Origin: Lycium barbarum
Lineage: Eukaryota > Streptophyta > Magnoliopsida > Solanales > Solanaceae
Reading direction: 5' to 3'
Length of the DNA stretch: 64,000 nucleotides
NCBI RefSeq assembly: GCF_019175385.1
Contig: NC_083346.1
Span: forward strand, 88,240,543-88,304,542
The notes below the pieces were generated by a model, which saw only the letters and a program-made list of their open reading frames with translations, did not search any database and was not told where the DNA came from. Shown one piece after another: positions 1-11,840 of the stretch (positions are counted from its first letter, which is position 1; the number at the start of each line of letters is the position of its first letter). A program made the position numbers and the translations under genes.

Positions 1-1226
1 AATGGCAAGGCAATTAATACACTAGGATCCATAGTGGCTACTCTTCCTCCCGAATAGCAAGGCAAAACACAAAACCAGTTTTCAATGAAACCAAGTCAAC
101 AATGGTTTTTCAAGTTCATGCCAGTCTGAAAGAACGTTTATTTCAAAGAATTCCTTGCAAACACTTATCATATCACGCAGCTTATAAGGTTTATATATTC
201 AATGTTTAATGTGGGCTTTTTTGCCTTCACGCACATTAACCATTAATCAAAATATGTAATAGATTTCAAGAGTGCAAAACCAATTCATCATATCATTCAA
301 AACATGCTTTTATAAAGAATCAATCTTTTAAGAGAGTTTCCAAAAGAGATATATAAATTACCTTTATATTCAAAAAGGATTTTATTTTTAAAGAGACATA
401 CAACTCACCTTTATAGTAAAAAATGATTTTTAAAAGAGACATACCTTAATACGTTAAACAAAGTTTAACAATTCACTTTCCTAATGAGGGACACCCAAAC
501 CCTAGCTTGAATCACTTTGGGAGGAATTATGCTGCAAACCCTAGATTTTGGTCACAAGAATTATGTTAAGAATCATGGATTTGATGTTAGAATGGATTAG
601 TAATGTTAAGGGTGTTCTTACCTTCTATTTGAAGACTTGGAGGAATTATTTTCATCCTTAGGGCTTGGGAGGATGAAAAATAATGGGAACAAAATAAGAC
701 CATACGCATTTTAAACCCAATTGTTTCTGCCAGAAACGGTGAAAGTACAGCCACAAAGTACGTCCCATACTTTGAAGTACGTCACGTACTTTTAGCCTGT
801 ACTGTGGCTGCCAAAACCAGTGAGGAATGGAATAAGTTCGTTCTAAAAGGACGTCCCGTACTTTCTGGGCGTACTTTGGGCGAAATCTCCAGCTTTTGCG
901 CCCTTCAGTAAAACAGACATAACTTTTTGTACATAACTTTTCTTGGGCTAGGAAACCTACCATTGGAAAGCTATTTCAATGATATACAACTTTCATTAAG
1001 GAAGGTTTTCCAAATTCACAACACATTTTCATGAAAATCGCCCAGAAAAAGACCTACCAAAACTTAGGTGAATTTATGAGCCCTTAAGAACTTCAATTGT
1101 TGGTTTGTCTTCAAAACGACCATCTTCCACCCGAATTCATCAAGAATGGATTCATATATTTATAATATAATCTTAATACTAGATTTTTACACATTCACAC
1201 CTAGTTCAAGTTTACGGGGTGTTACA
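1..1226 (-). repeat. Partial LTR (I) of a Ty3/gypsy element
   Basis: Read on the minus strand, the segment begins at 1226 with TGTAACACCCCGTAAAC, the usual opening of this LTR group, and runs off the left edge. It carries the block seen in other LTRs here (GTTGTATATC..GAAATAGCTTTCC, about 960-1000) and an array of TACGTCC/GTACTTT words at 740-880. No polypurine tract lies on its upstream side (above 1226), so it is a 5' LTR or a solo LTR. The other end lies outside the window. No coding sequence is visible. Confidence 0.6.
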
Positions 1227-1860
1227 CTCAAGTTAGCTTACTACCCAAAAACATCATAAAAATTACATTTAGACCTCATCTCCTACTTTCTCCTTCTACC
1301 CAAGTTGTTCAACAACTAAGAATTCTTGATAACATGAAATAATCATGAAAAATAACCTTTTATCTCACAAGGATGATCTTTGGAGCAAGCTATCAACTTA
1401 TATGGAAACCCTAGCTTCAATACCCAAAGAATTCTTGAAGTCTACTAACCCTTGCAAGACTTTTAGCACATGTATATCTTGATTCTTGCCTCTTGCTCTT
1501 TAATTTCTCTTGGATTTGTGTCGAATATGTTTGGATAAGTGTTTTGGAGCTCTCAAGACTTGGAGAGAATATGGGAAATGAAATAATGAACAAAGGTCAT
1601 CTATAAAAATAAAAAAAATCTGCCCGTCGGGATTTATACAGGCACTTATACGATCCGTGTAATATTATACGATCTATATAAATGACCTTATTATATCACC
1701 AGTGGTGACCCTTCATTGTAACTGTTATATGGACCCTTATACAGACCGTATAAAGTTATACAGACCGTATAAGTGGTCGTATAACTCGCCTTTTTCCAAA
1801 ATAATTTCCGTTGATTTGTTTGACCTCCAATCCTTGTGGGACCTTCTTGGCACTTATATA
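1227..1860 (-). repeat. LTR-like fragment (J), host of LTR I and element K
   Basis: Non-coding sequence that resembles the promoter half of a minus-strand LTR. It has a TATA-like TTTTTATAGATG (minus) near 1600-1612. Upstream of that (1640-1790) is an array of words such as ACCGTATAA and its complement. It is bounded on the left by the start of LTR I and on the right by the start of LTR K, so both probably inserted into it. Its own ends are not visible. Confidence 0.4.
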
Positions 1861-2436
1861 TGTTACACCCCGGAAAATTTCGTGTTATCAAGATGGTAGA
1901 CGTCTTAGTATGAGCTCAAGGAAGAGTAAAGTTATACAAGGACTAGGGATAAAGATTATATTATAGGAGTATAAGAATAACATATATATGACATTTGGAG
2001 ACCGTATGGAGTAAATCAGTTTACACGTTACTTGATGAATAGCCCTCGTAACCGTAAGTTTAGGTGCGGCCCACATGTTGGGGTTTTATGAAGGACATAT
2101 GAAAAGTGATATGAGTAGTACATGGGAATTTGAGCAAGTCTTAAGAAGGATCCTCAAGCCAAATATGTGCATAAGCCCTCCAAAAGGATGATTTAAGGAT
2201 ACGTTTTCGGATGATTTGATTTGGAGGGGCCAAAACGCTATGATAAGTTTGGAATTTGGAAACAAAACACAAATGAAAGTTGTATATAATTGAAAGAGCT
2301 TTCCAACTATTGGTCATGGGCCCTCATACGATATCGGGCTCAAGAATTATTGCCATTTTATGATAAAGACTCCAAGTTGTCAAATGGCTTTCGTGGGTCC
2401 CACTTGAGAAGGTCGGTGGAACCGACCTATGAGGGG

Positions 2437-2444
2437 TATAAATA
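2437..2444 (+). promoter_or_regulatory. TATA box of LTR K
   Basis: TATAAATA lies about 10 bp after a GGTCGG...CCGACC inverted repeat, about 577 bp into the LTR. This is the expected layout of an LTR promoter. Confidence 0.5.
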
Positions 2445-3810
2445 CCCCCATTAATTCCATTTTTTCAGCACTTTACATTATCAATAGTCCTAAAAATTTC
2501 CCAACACAACCCCCAAACATTTATAGCCCATTTAATCAAGAATTTAATAAGATTACACCAAACTAGTCCATGAAAGGTGATTGGTCTTGCTTCTACTTGA
2601 TGTTGTGGTAAGTTTGGTCTTGAATGAAGTTGGTGTGGCTGAATTTATTCAAGTATAAGGTATGTTCTTCATCCTATCTATTATGTTGAGTTGATTTGAA
2701 GGTTTAGCAAGCCATAAAAGTGAAAATAGTTATGGAGGAAAGGCCATAAAGTGTCGTGTTGTAGTTGTTGTGCTTATGGACTGCTTTGAGCATGTTGTGG
2801 CCATGTGGCTGTGCTGATTCACATGTATAGAGATGGTATATAATGTTGTTGGTGTTTTGATCAGATTATGCTCCTTGATTGGGAAGAAAGGAAGTGTATA
2901 TTGTTGTTGTATGTTGAAAAACATCGGGTGGGATGTTTTATGGAATATATTGGTATTGATAATATTGTTGTTGATGTTGGTATTATTGTTTTTTTTGTTG
3001 GTTGCTGGATTATGATTTTGAGGTATGCATATAAACAGGGGAGATGCAACCTGAATTTTGGCAGATTCTAAAGGAGTTTGATTTAAGGATTTGAGATAGG
3101 CATATGATGATAAGTCTAACGGTAGTATAATTTCTCTTGAGTGTAGATTTGCAAGTCTGGGAGAATAAGCGTTAATTCGTAGGAGATCAATCAGGTATGT
3201 TCAGGCTCGTCCCTTTCTTCCAAAGGCATGATCCCTATGGTACGATTTCATAAATGTTTCCATAACTTCTTTGGTTTCAAAAGATAGAAGTTTATGACTC
3301 CAAGGCATGATTCCTTTCCCGATAATCCATAAATGTTTTCCAAAATGCCCGTATTTTCCAAACACGAGATTTATGATTCTGTGAGCTCTTATGATAACAG
3401 CGATGAACATGTTTTTTTACGATGATAATGATGATGTCAAAGATGAGAATATTTTCTATGATGATTATGATGATGATGATTTTATGGTTAAAAGTCTCAA
3501 GTTATGAGATCAATGCTTTTATGAGATTATTGAGCTTAATTCATGATTTTCTCGATTTTATTCATTGTTGTTGGTCTCACCATATAATAATTGTTCCTTC
3601 TAGGTGAGATAGAGCGATGATGATTATTCCATAATATAAATCAAAGATTTCCAACCTTACGTCACTCCGCTAAAGTGGTTGCTTATGTTTGAACCCTCAT
3701 GCATGCTATGAGTATAATATGTATATAAAATTATTTTGTGACATTACCAAGTTCTACTATTTCATTTTTCTTATGCACTGCACTCATTCTCATTCGTCAT
3801 ATACATACAA

Positions 3811-3960
3811 AAGGCACACTTGACAGGGGGTGACGTTGTGACCTTTGTTGTGATGTATATATATATAAGGCACAATTGACTAGGGGTGACGCTGTGGCTT
3901 TGTTGTGATGTGTATATAAATAAAGCACAGTTGACAGGGGGTGATGCTGTGGCCTTTGTT

Positions 3961-4013
<53 letters not shown>

Positions 4014-4200
4014 CACAGTTGACAGGGGGGTGACGTTTTGGCCTATGATGTGATGTTTATATATATAAGGCACAGTTGACAGGGGTTGACGTTGTGGCCT
4101 ATGATGTGATGTTTATATATATAAGGCACAGTTGATAGGGGGTGACACTATGGACTTTGTTGTGATATTTTTAGGGGTGACGATGTGGCCTATGTTGTGG
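3811..4200 (+). repeat. Minisatellite in LTR K, with a TA microsatellite
   Basis: About six copies of a 55-58 bp unit start near 3811, 3867, 3922, 4010, 4068 and 4123. Each contains AAGGCACAGTTGACAGGG followed by GTGACG and TTGTTGTGATGT. A pure TA run of about 47 bp (3964-4010) has expanded inside one unit. Other LTRs in the window carry unrelated minisatellites at a comparable place. Confidence 0.8.
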
Positions 4201-4452
4201 CATTTCTATAGATATACGTGTTTTGTTGCTATAGCCATAATGATTTATTTATCTTTGCACATTCATTGAAATGTCTCAGATGTCTTCCATGATTTTATGT
4301 ACATATTGATTTAAAAAGGTTGAAGTTTCATGTATGGTATCCGCCTTAAGAGGCAATCAAATGTACAGGTCATCTTTATCCCCTGCTATGTTCTATATTT
4401 TTTATTATGTTGTTATTCATGCCTTACATACTCAGTACACTGTTCGTACTGA

Positions 4453-4470
4453 CGTCCCTTCTTGTGGACG
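4453..4470 (+). other. Conserved LTR hairpin (K copy)
   Basis: CGTCC, an 8-nt pyrimidine-rich loop, then GGACG, within the context GTACTGA...TGCGTTTCATGCC. The same stem-loop, with different but still pairing bases, occurs in LTRs H, N1, N3, G1 and A. It lies about 475 bp before the LTR 3' end. Confidence 0.45.
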
Positions 4471-4949
4471 ATGCGTTTCATGCCATGCAGGTGTATACAG
4501 ATGAGTAGAAGACATAGGCTATAGGATGTTCCCAGGCTATCAGCTGGATTGGTGAGCTCCATCTTAGTTTGGAGTGTTACCGAGTCAAAGTACTTATGTT
4601 ATGTTATCTCGTGTATGTTAGAGACTTTTGCAGACAGTGTCCTGTGAATAGTGCGTCGAAATGTCGACAGTTGTGTAAAGTGACCATATAGGTCGATGTG
4701 TTTTTATGCTTTATTTTTTAAAGATTTTATCGTGACTAAAGGTTTTCTTTGAATTAACGATAAGGGAGAAGTCCCTGATTTGATGAAAGAGTTTTATTGA
4801 AAGGTTTTCTTTTACCTGACGGAAGCGTCATTTCGTAGATTAAAGGTTTACAAAGAGTTGTGACTCCTGGATGGAATAGTAGTATGGCACTCAGCCGAGT
4901 AGGGTCTTGGGTGTCAGTCACGGCCCTCCGGTTTATGTCGTGACAGAAG

Positions 4950-4961
4950 TGGTATCTGAGC
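4950..4961 (+). other. Primer binding site of K
   Basis: TGGTATCTGAGC starts four bases after the LTR end. It differs at one position from the sequence complementary to the 3' end of plant initiator Met-tRNA (TGGTATCAGAGC). Confidence 0.7.
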
Positions 4962-5768
4962 AGTTCGTCCTAGGTGTTGTCTGCAAAGTCGTGTCCAGTA
5001 GAGTCTTGTTTATGGTGTGTTGCGCGCCACATTTATAAACAGCAGGCTACAGGGCATTTAGGATGGTTACCCTTCTTTCATTACTAAGATCGTGCGATAA
5101 GATCCAATCCATAGGAAGTGAAATTCCTTGCACTAACCCTTGATTTCAGTGGAAGAATGGTACTGACAAAGGGACTGAATGATGATATTGGGATTGCAGG
5201 GATAAAATAAGTTGAAGGAATCAGTACAGAGGTAAGTATTGGTAAAAAAGATTATGAGTCAGATATGGTAAGAATGTTGTAAGTATGATTGAAATGTATA
5301 GCTAATGAATGGAAGAGGAAGTGACTAGGAAAGTACAAAAGGACAATCGATAAAGGTTCAGGTATATTCCGAGTCATGACGCAAGAGGTAAGTTTCGTCA
5401 TCTTTGCATTTATGTTCGATATTGAGAGCTCTGTACGGTTAAAGGGTCCTAAGTATGTATATATTTTCCCTGTGAGGCATTGTATGTATTTTTTGGGCTG
5501 CGTGTAGGTCTGGGATAGTAAGAAATATAATAGGCACTCTGCCAAAATTCTCCAAAAAAAAAACTTTAGGACAAGGACCAAAGATTTAGGAGACGACGAA
5601 GATTATACGTCTATGATTGTTACAACTAACGTCGAATTTTAGAATGGCTTCTGAAAGTGAAGAGTGCTCTTTAAAGAAGTGGAGTGACTTACATGAACAA
5701 GAGAACACTTCTTGGAAGAACTATGTTATATCTCCTAACCTAAGGGATGGGGAGATGCTATATCTAGC

Positions 5769-6867
5769 TTGGCATATGTTGGATTAGATAACCCTTTCCC
5801 TTGTGATGTAAACCTTCCCTTGAAAGGAAATGACATGATAGTTGGGGAAGGATGTTTTCAAAAAGAAGGTGAAACTTGTTTGCAAATTGTCACGTCTTCC
5901 ATGAGTGTTACAAATAGTAGTGGCTTGCTTGAACTTGTGCTTGAACCCCATAATGTGTCTATACTTGAGGTCACTTTAGTTGAAGAAGTTGTTTTGTGTG
6001 ACACCTTTCTTTATTACTTGTTTGCCTATGATGAACTTTGGGATGATGCTCATGTGTATGTTTTGGGTGCATCTTATTTGAAAGGAGACTCTTATAGGGC
6101 AAATGATTGTGTCGTTGACCATACTAGGTGGGTAATCTATCCATTTGATCCAGGTGATACCTTGTGTGATTTAGGGACACTATCTTGGAAGAGTCTGCTT
6201 AAAAATTGAATTTTCATGGTGCTTCATCTCAAATAGAACTAATGTAGTATTACATGCTTCATATTTTGCATCCATTGGTTTTATTACTTTACCCTTATGT
6301 CATGAACCTTGGAGCAATCAACTTCTTGATACCTCATCTGTGCACTTGTTAGTCATGATTGCTATTGATGTGCGGTTGTACCACAAATTTGTCCATCCAT
6401 GGCATGTATGTGTGGTTGTTACTTTGTGTGTTAACCTTCAATCCTTGAAGAGTATGTTTTCGTATGTCTTCCCTTGGGTTTTGCTAGGTTCAGATTCAAG
6501 GATGAATCCTTTTGAAGAAGGGGAGGATGATATGATCCTACTTAGCACACTTCATTTCAAGACGTACATTCAAGGACGAGATATGAGACCTCAAGCTCTA
6601 CAAGCTACATGGAAGATGACGAAGTCGTTTGAGGCCTTTGGAGGCTCCTACAAGCCACACAAGATGGCTTATGATGTGTGGAAGGTGGCTTGGGAGTTTA
6701 TTGAAGAAGAAGCTAGTATAAAAGGGATCAAATGCGCAAAGTGGCCAAACGTGCAAACAGGGACATTTCTACAAATTGGCTACACTTGCAAACTTGGACA
6801 AGATTCGGAGTTGGCTATTTGTGCAAAGAAGGTTATGCTTGCAAGAAGTCCATGCATGCAAGGTTGA
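5769..6867 (+). pseudogene. C-terminal part of the C/D/E-family ORF (element E copy)
   Basis: No known domain recognised. A 146-codon stretch (5769-6209) includes DTFLYYLFAYDE and YPFDPGDTLCDLG. After stops and a frame change, a second stretch (6340-6867) includes LYHKFVHPWH, MFSYVFPW and SDSRMNPFEEGEDDM. The same words occur in the same order in elements C and D, which shows a once-shared protein. The last roughly 110 codons run past the polypurine tract into the LTR, ending with a W-KVAWE motif also seen in C, F and the CRM element. It is broken by stops between 6209 and 6340. Composition is acidic and aromatic-rich. It could be a derived Gag or a captured gene; I cannot tell. Confidence 0.6.
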
Positions 6868-7438
6868 TTAGAGGGTTATCTATGCAAGGAGGGGCGTGTT
6901 TGTCCATTGAAGGTCAATTCTTGAATTGAAGACTACAATAAGAAGACTAGCCAAACAAGGCCCTTACTTTATTAAGGGTAGCATTGTAATTGCCTATTTT
7001 TCTTCTATACTTAGCTTGTATATACAGCTTGTCTTTCATTCCATTACTTAGATTATGTTGAATGATGAATTGAGAAACTCCTTTGGAGATAGAGTGTTTA
7101 GCTTAGTAGCTTTAGGATTAGTTATTATAATGGTGGATTCCATTGTAGGTCTTTGAACCTTTAATTCCATTGATGTAATGAAGATTTGTTCATTTGTGGA
7201 TTCATTTGAATCACTCTTGCCTTGATTTCAAATAGTCTAGGTTCTTTTAGGATTGAATTAGATTGGGAGGTGTTGGATTTAATATATCCAAGGTTGCCCA
7301 TAAGTTCATCCTAATTGGGTCTTGCTTTTATCCACTTTTGTCATTCCTTTTCTTCAATTCTCATCCCTAATTTCTTGTTATTTTAGATTCCACATTTTTG
7401 TTGTTGAATCCGTGTCTTCCACAAGCCAGATCGTATCA
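6528..7438 (+). repeat. 3' LTR of element E
   Basis: A 911-bp LTR begins TGATATGATCC right after the purine tract and ends GATCGTATCA. Its first 340 bp are open in the frame of the upstream ORF. TATA-like TGTATATACAG occurs near 7018. The flank after it is GTAGA, not a primer site, so it is the 3' LTR. Confidence 0.7.
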
Positions 7439-7443
7439 GTAGA

Positions 7444-7976
7444 TGATAACATGGGAGGAGAGATTGGAGATAGAAGAGACAGATTGGAGATGGAAGAGCA
7501 TCGAAGTGTCTAAATGAGTAAAGGAAGGGTATGATTGCAAAAGAGGCCACGTCCTAAATTCAAGATTTTCATCTCTACAAGGCTAGCCAAACAAGGCCCT
7601 TGTCTCATTAAGGGCATTTACGTAATAATGTAGTTGTCTTCTTTATGGGCTTAGTATAAATAGTAGCTAAAACATTTCATTTGGGAGCTTTTTGATGAAT
7701 TATGAATATTGAATGTTTATATTTTCTCTACAGAGAGAAACTTGTGACAGGCTTATGGAAGGTCTTGTTGATTCTTTTTATTAAGAGGATTGGTTGCTTG
7801 GATATTCAATTCCCTTGAGGTCATCCTAAGAGATTAGGTGCTTAATAGTGTGTAATTAGGAGGTCTTAACTAATCTAGAGTTTCGGTTGCCTACTTGTTC
7901 CTATTTTTGTGTCAATCTATCTATCTTTTATTTTCCTTGTCATTTTATTGTTATTTTCGTTTCCGCTCTTGTATCA
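7444..7976 (+). repeat. 5' LTR of element D (right part, interrupted by E)
   Basis: It aligns base for base with 34793-35308 of the 3' LTR, ending TTGTATCA before the primer site. The first bases of the LTR are missing because E sits there. A TATA box (TATAAATA) lies at 7655-7662. Most differences from the other LTR are single bases, so the pair is clearly homologous but not young. Confidence 0.75.
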
Positions 7977-7978
7977 AT

Positions 7979-7990
7979 TGGTATCAGAGC
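7979..7990 (+). other. Primer binding site of D
   Basis: TGGTATCAGAGC, two bases after the LTR end, exactly complementary to the initiator Met-tRNA 3' end. Confidence 0.8.
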
Positions 7991-9542
7991 TTGGATTAGA
8001 TTTTTTCTATCAAATCTAGCCTAGGGTTTGTTACTATAAAAAAAAAATCTATCCAAAATTCAAAAATCCCAAAAATTATTTCAAATCCTTTTTTTGTTGT
8101 AAATTCTAGTGTTAGATTGAGTTCCTTAGTGTTATATGGTTTCAAATCCAGAGTTTCAAGTCATTCCAAGTTGTTTTGAGATTTTCAGCATTGTTGAGTT
8201 GAAGAACTTGAAGTGAGTCTTGGTGATTTGGGTGAAATTGGAACTTGAAACCTATTGGGGTTTGCTCTACAAGTAAAGGGGAGTCTAGATCTGAAAATTG
8301 AAGGAAAAACTAGTTGATTTGGACGTAGTTGAAAATTTGAAATTCTTGGCGTTCTTGAAGGCCTTTAAATCATCATAAGGAAGAGGACTCTCCAAAGGGT
8401 CATTTGATCCAAAGTTTTCAAGCCAAGTTTGGGGAAAAGTGTTTTTTCTACCCCAAAAAAGTAAATACAAGGTTGAGTGGGGCCCAAGAAGTCATCAATG
8501 TTCAGAAAATTAGTCCAAGTTTCAAGAAATTCAAGCGGCAAGTCGCGTTCACTGTAGAGAAAAGGGATCCTAAAAGACGAACCGTATCCTATGATACGAA
8601 TCGTATATGGTCAGCCGTATAAAGTGACTTAAGCATTAGAGCTCATTGGTTTTTGGCAAAGTATAATTTGAACCTTAAATATGGACCGTATTGTAGAATA
8701 TAGACAGTATTTCACTAGTCCTATAAAAGCATCTAGCAAAGGGAGCTACTGCTTTGGGAAAATTCTTAAATACGGCCTACTATACTGACCATATCATAAA
8801 ATATGGCCAGAGTAAATAAAGTGACACTGCTCGTATAACTCCAAGCTCCCAACCGTATAAATTGAGGTTCAGTCATATAGTTGGGCCGTGAAAGTCTTAT
8901 ACTGTCCGTATAAATCAAGCTTCAACCGTATTTCTGAACCGTAAGTAACACTGTCTCAAGCCTCAAACTTCATTTCGCTTCACTTCATTTTCCAAATTTT
9001 TCCTTGATCATTGGTTGTGTCCCTATTCCTTTGGTAGGGAGCAAAAAAAAAAAAAGAGTATAGAAATTTTAAAATTTTCGTTATTTCAAATTGATACCTT
9101 GGCTCAATTGGGGCTTCAAGACCGTTTTTTCAAGTTATCACCTAACCGGCCTAGATATTTGATTTATTTCCCGATTTTAGCTTTCCGTTTTCTTGTTTCC
9201 TCAACTAGTGTACATTTAGTACTTTCTCTACTTGTGTATGCTAGCTGTGTCCGTATTTTTTCATTTGTGCTAATTCTTTTCGTGCTTTTATCATTTTTAC
9301 CTCGTTGTTAATTTCTTGGCTCAAGTTCATTAGTTTGTATCGAGTCATCCGTTCTTCATTTAACAAGAATCCATTCCGACCTTGAGTAGCAATTGTGCAC
9401 CTTGCGAACCAACAGATCTAAACAAGAATCAACATCGGCCGATCCAATTGAGTGGTAAAAGACAAGAGAGTGTGAGTTCATTTGAGTGGTGCTAGCCAAG
9501 CACAAAAGAGTGTAAACACGACAGTTGTGAGGCTTGCTTTAC
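7991..9542 (+). other. Untranslated leader of D with CCGTATA-word array
   Basis: A long leader without coding signal. Between about 8575 and 8945 the words CCGTATA, GAACCGTA and TATGGACCGTA recur about ten times. They include a perfect hairpin CGTATC-CTAT-GATACG at 8583-8598. The CRM and C leaders carry a different hairpin set at the matching place. The end of the leader (from about 9340) resembles that of the CRM element (AACAAGAATC, ATTCCGACC). Confidence 0.5.
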
Positions 9543-9582
9543 TACTAACGTTTTTGCTTGTTTTGTTGAGTGTTTTAAGCAG
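9543..9582 (+). other. Candidate 3' splice site upstream of the D ORF
   Basis: A perfect TACTAAC branch-site word (9543-9549), then a T-rich run and AG at 9581-9582, followed by GTAC. The CRM element and element C have the same arrangement just before their ORFs. A donor-like GTGAGT lies near 9470. Splicing is inferred only. Confidence 0.4.
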
Positions 9583-11207
9583 GTACTCCTCCATAGATTT
9601 TGATTCATGTGATGGCGACTTTGGTGGTTGTGATGTACAGCAGTATGGCTATAATGATGATTACTATGGGTATGATGAATTGTGTGATGCCCCTAATGAG
9701 GGTTGTGAATACGATTATGGTCATTACAATAAAGAACATGAGGCATAGAGTACTCATGGATTCTATGTTAGATCAATATGATGACCCTCATGACCATAAA
9801 GGTGCTTCGACTTACAACTCTTACTCTTCTTGTGATGAGCCCTGTGATTGAGATAGTGACCTTGGGTACGAGAATAATGAAGTATCAAGTACTTATGATG
9901 AATATGAGCCTCGAGGTCATGTGGAGTCCACTCATAGTCGTTGTACATTTGCAAGTGGTGGTGGTGGATGTTCTAGACCCTCACCCATCAAAGAGCATAC
10001 TTGTTTAGTGAATATGTGGTCATACCCAACTAAAACTACTCAAGGTGTCATGAGTAGAGCACAACCTAAGGCCAAGATGAAAGGTGAGCCTAATTGAAGA
10101 TTTCACTTAATGTTAGTGAAGGTGTTGGAATATGAGGGAGTTTTCCTTGAAATTGATGATTACTTTCGTGATTGTTACATTACACCTTAAGAGGTTATAT
10201 GGCTAGGATTACCTTGTGTTAGGAAAAGAGACCCTTACCGTGATACAAGGGGATATTGGGTTGAGAAGATGGTGAAGGTATTCTTCTCTTTGGGGATTAT
10301 CAAGAGGAAGTATGGTGTGAAGTGCTTCCTATGGATACATGCGCCTTGTGTTTGGGATTTGCTTGGTTTAAAGTACATGGGATCCCGTGTGAGCAACATT
10401 GGCATCGGTATATAGTGGATAAAAGGAGGAAACTTCTCTTTCCACGCATACTTCCTAAAAAGAATCCAAGTGTAAAGGTGTAAGAAACCAATGTGAAATG
10501 GCCGACCTTGACTATAGAAGCTAGTGGACAAGAATATGAGAAATGGGAATTGACGATGGATGAAATCTTTTCTAGTTGCAACTATCCACAAGAAAAGATA
10601 ATGAAATTGGCTGTTCGAGCTTTTGCGAAGAAGCTTGCACACTATTGGGCATACAAGATGAGAAGCAATACTTGGAATGCATTGAAAAGGGAATTGAGAT
10701 GCCATTATCCCGAACCATATCAAATGGGGTATAGGAGCAAAACCACTTCCCAAAAGAAGAAGCCAAAAGAGAGTAAGCAAGGTAAAATAACTTATCATAA
10801 TACTCTTACTTCTATGAGTTATTTTGATGTCAAGTCAAGTATGAGAGCTAGTTTGCCTTGCATTGAGCTTAATGATTCTTTGGCATGTATTGATAATGTC
10901 ATTGTTGAAAGTGCCCCTACACTAGTTGATCCTATTGATGACTGAATTGATTCTTCTTGCAAGGTCGATTTGTGTCCACCTAGTGTTACCACATTATCAA
11001 TTGCTAGGTGTGCTTATACACTAGTTGATCCTTTTTATGACCAAGTTGACTCTTCCTGTAAGATCAATTTGTGTCCACCTAGTGTTGACACATGTAAGTT
11101 GAACGGTAGTACATTGTCATATGGTAATCATATTAGCAAATCTTGTTAGCTTGACATACTACCAACTAGTGTTGAAGTTTGTGTTGATCAACTTGCTTGT
11201 AATGATA
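9583..11207 (+). pseudogene. D ORF, N-terminal part (Tyr/Asp-rich region, then Gag-like region)
   Basis: The opening resembles the start of the C-element ORF (SSI..., then GDFGG, DDYYGYDE) and is Tyr/Gly/Asp-rich. After several stops, 10493-10945 reads as a Gag-capsid-like segment (YEKWELTMDEIF, NYPQEK, NTWNALKRELRCHYP) comparable with FLEWVK..RIFEKNE in the CRM Gag. Next come basic residues and the LVDP repeats. The 9583-9748 and 10493-10945 stretches share a frame, and that frame continues at 18772 once the CRM element and one TSD are removed. There is no zinc knuckle, protease or RT. The segment 9750-10490 is too decayed to assign. Confidence 0.55.
10916..11085 (+). repeat. Two tandem LVDP modules in the D ORF
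   Basis: Two roughly 99-bp units encode LVDPxxD...DSSCK(V/I)(D/N)LCPPSV. Element C has matching modules at about 23279-23360 and 23400-23475. This is an internal duplication in the ancestral protein of about 33 residues per unit. Function unknown. Confidence 0.7.
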
Positions 11208-11838
11208 TGATGCAAGCCCACTTGCCTTAAGGCCATTTACAAGGAGCCAAGCTCGGGAACTACAATACTTGCAAAGCCTATTCATGAAGCGGGAGGCTCT
11301 TGAGTATACTTTTGATGAGCACCTTGGATCCCAGGTCCATTTGTTGATGAAGATTGCTTGAGGAGAAGAAGAGGAAATGAGAAGTTACCACAATAGCTAA
11401 AAGATGAAATGTTGGCTATTCTTGCAAAGGAGATTTCAAGATTTTGAAGGAAGAAGAATAGCTAAACAATGCCCTTGTCTCATTAAGGGTGTTTATGTCA
11501 TTTTGCTATCTTTTATTTCTAGCATAGTATAAATAGTTCTCTTCTTCTTCATGGAAGACTTAGATTATTTTATGAGAGATATTGAAAACTTGTAAACCCT
11601 ACAATTGAGTGTTTGAGAGCTTGTGAAGATTTTGGTTGTTTGAATTGTTGAGAAGGTAGTTAATTGGGAAATCAATCCCTTTTGGTCTCCTTAAGAGTTT
11701 GGTGTTTTTGGATAATCTAATTGAAGGTCTTAATCTTTTATGATTAGGGTTGTCTTTTAGTCTTTATTCAATTGTGTCAATCTATTCTATCCTTAATTTC
11801 TTGTTTATTCCTTGTCTTTCCTTTTTATTGGTGTATCA
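11208..11838 (+). repeat. 5' LTR of the CRM-type element
   Basis: 631 bp. Starts TGATGCAAGCCC and ends GTGTATCA. A TATA box is at 11528-11535. In the frame of pol, the first part encodes RPFTRSQARELQ and on to about position 11360, so the pol C-terminus extended into the LTR. This copy keeps CAA at 11248-11250 where the 3' LTR has a stop. Confidence 0.9.
11528..11535 (+). promoter_or_regulatory. TATA box, CRM 5' LTR
   Basis: TATAAATA in the context TAGTATAAATAGT. The same word in the same context lies at 18456-18463 (3' LTR), 7655 and 34983 (D), 34016 (C) and 36583 (F). Expected start of the genomic RNA is about 30 bp downstream. Confidence 0.65.
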
Positions 11839-11840
11839 AT

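Larger units (their letters stand above)
1861..4945 (+). repeat. 5' LTR of element K
   Basis: The 3,085-bp LTR starts TGTTACACCCCGG and ends TCGTGACA, directly followed by a primer binding site. It contains, in order, the conserved block GAAAGTTGTATATAATTGAAA (about 2275), a hairpin GGTCGG/CCGACC (2411-2427), a TATA box, a minisatellite with a TA microsatellite, and the ACGTCC hairpin near the R/U5 side. No protein-coding content is seen. Confidence 0.75.
1861..5640 (+). mobile_element. 5'-end fragment of a Tekay-like Ty3/gypsy element (K)
   Basis: The fragment consists of a complete 5' LTR (1861-4945), a primer binding site and about 680 bp of untranslated leader. The leader (TGTCCAGTAGAGTCTTGTTT and following) matches the leader of element A at about 28,390-28,500, so K and A belong to one broad family. 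No gag or pol follows. Near 5640 the sequence changes abruptly into the coding remnant of element E, so the rest of K was lost by deletion or recombination. The 5 bp before the LTR are ATATA; no partner TSD is found. Confidence 0.7.
5641..7438 (+). mobile_element. 5'-truncated non-autonomous LTR element E (C-family relative)
   Basis: It keeps the 3' part of an internal coding region, a polypurine tract (6514-6527, GAAGAAGGGGAGGA) and one 3' LTR. The interior is close to that of element C (6161-6400 against 33220-33460 is nearly identical by eye). Its right flank GTAGA (7439-7443) matches the GTGGA found at the same place in the other LTR of D. E therefore appears to have inserted about 62 bp into D's 5' LTR. 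Its own 5' half was replaced by K. Confidence 0.65.

Noticed and set aside
658..963. 101-codon minus-strand frame with repeated KVRDVL words
   Set aside because: Produced by the TACGTCC-word array in LTR I.
3771..4073. Minus-strand 100-codon open frame with repeated IYIYI
   Set aside because: It is the translation of the minisatellite and TA microsatellite in LTR K, not a gene.
6340..6867. Env-like protein because of FSYVFPWVLLG hydrophobic stretch
   Set aside because: The hydrophobic run is only about 11 residues, with no signal peptide, second membrane segment or Cys pattern.
10235..10798. 187-codon minus-strand open frame
   Set aside because: It is antisense to the Gag-like part of the D ORF and matches nothing recognisable; the plus strand has the family similarity.
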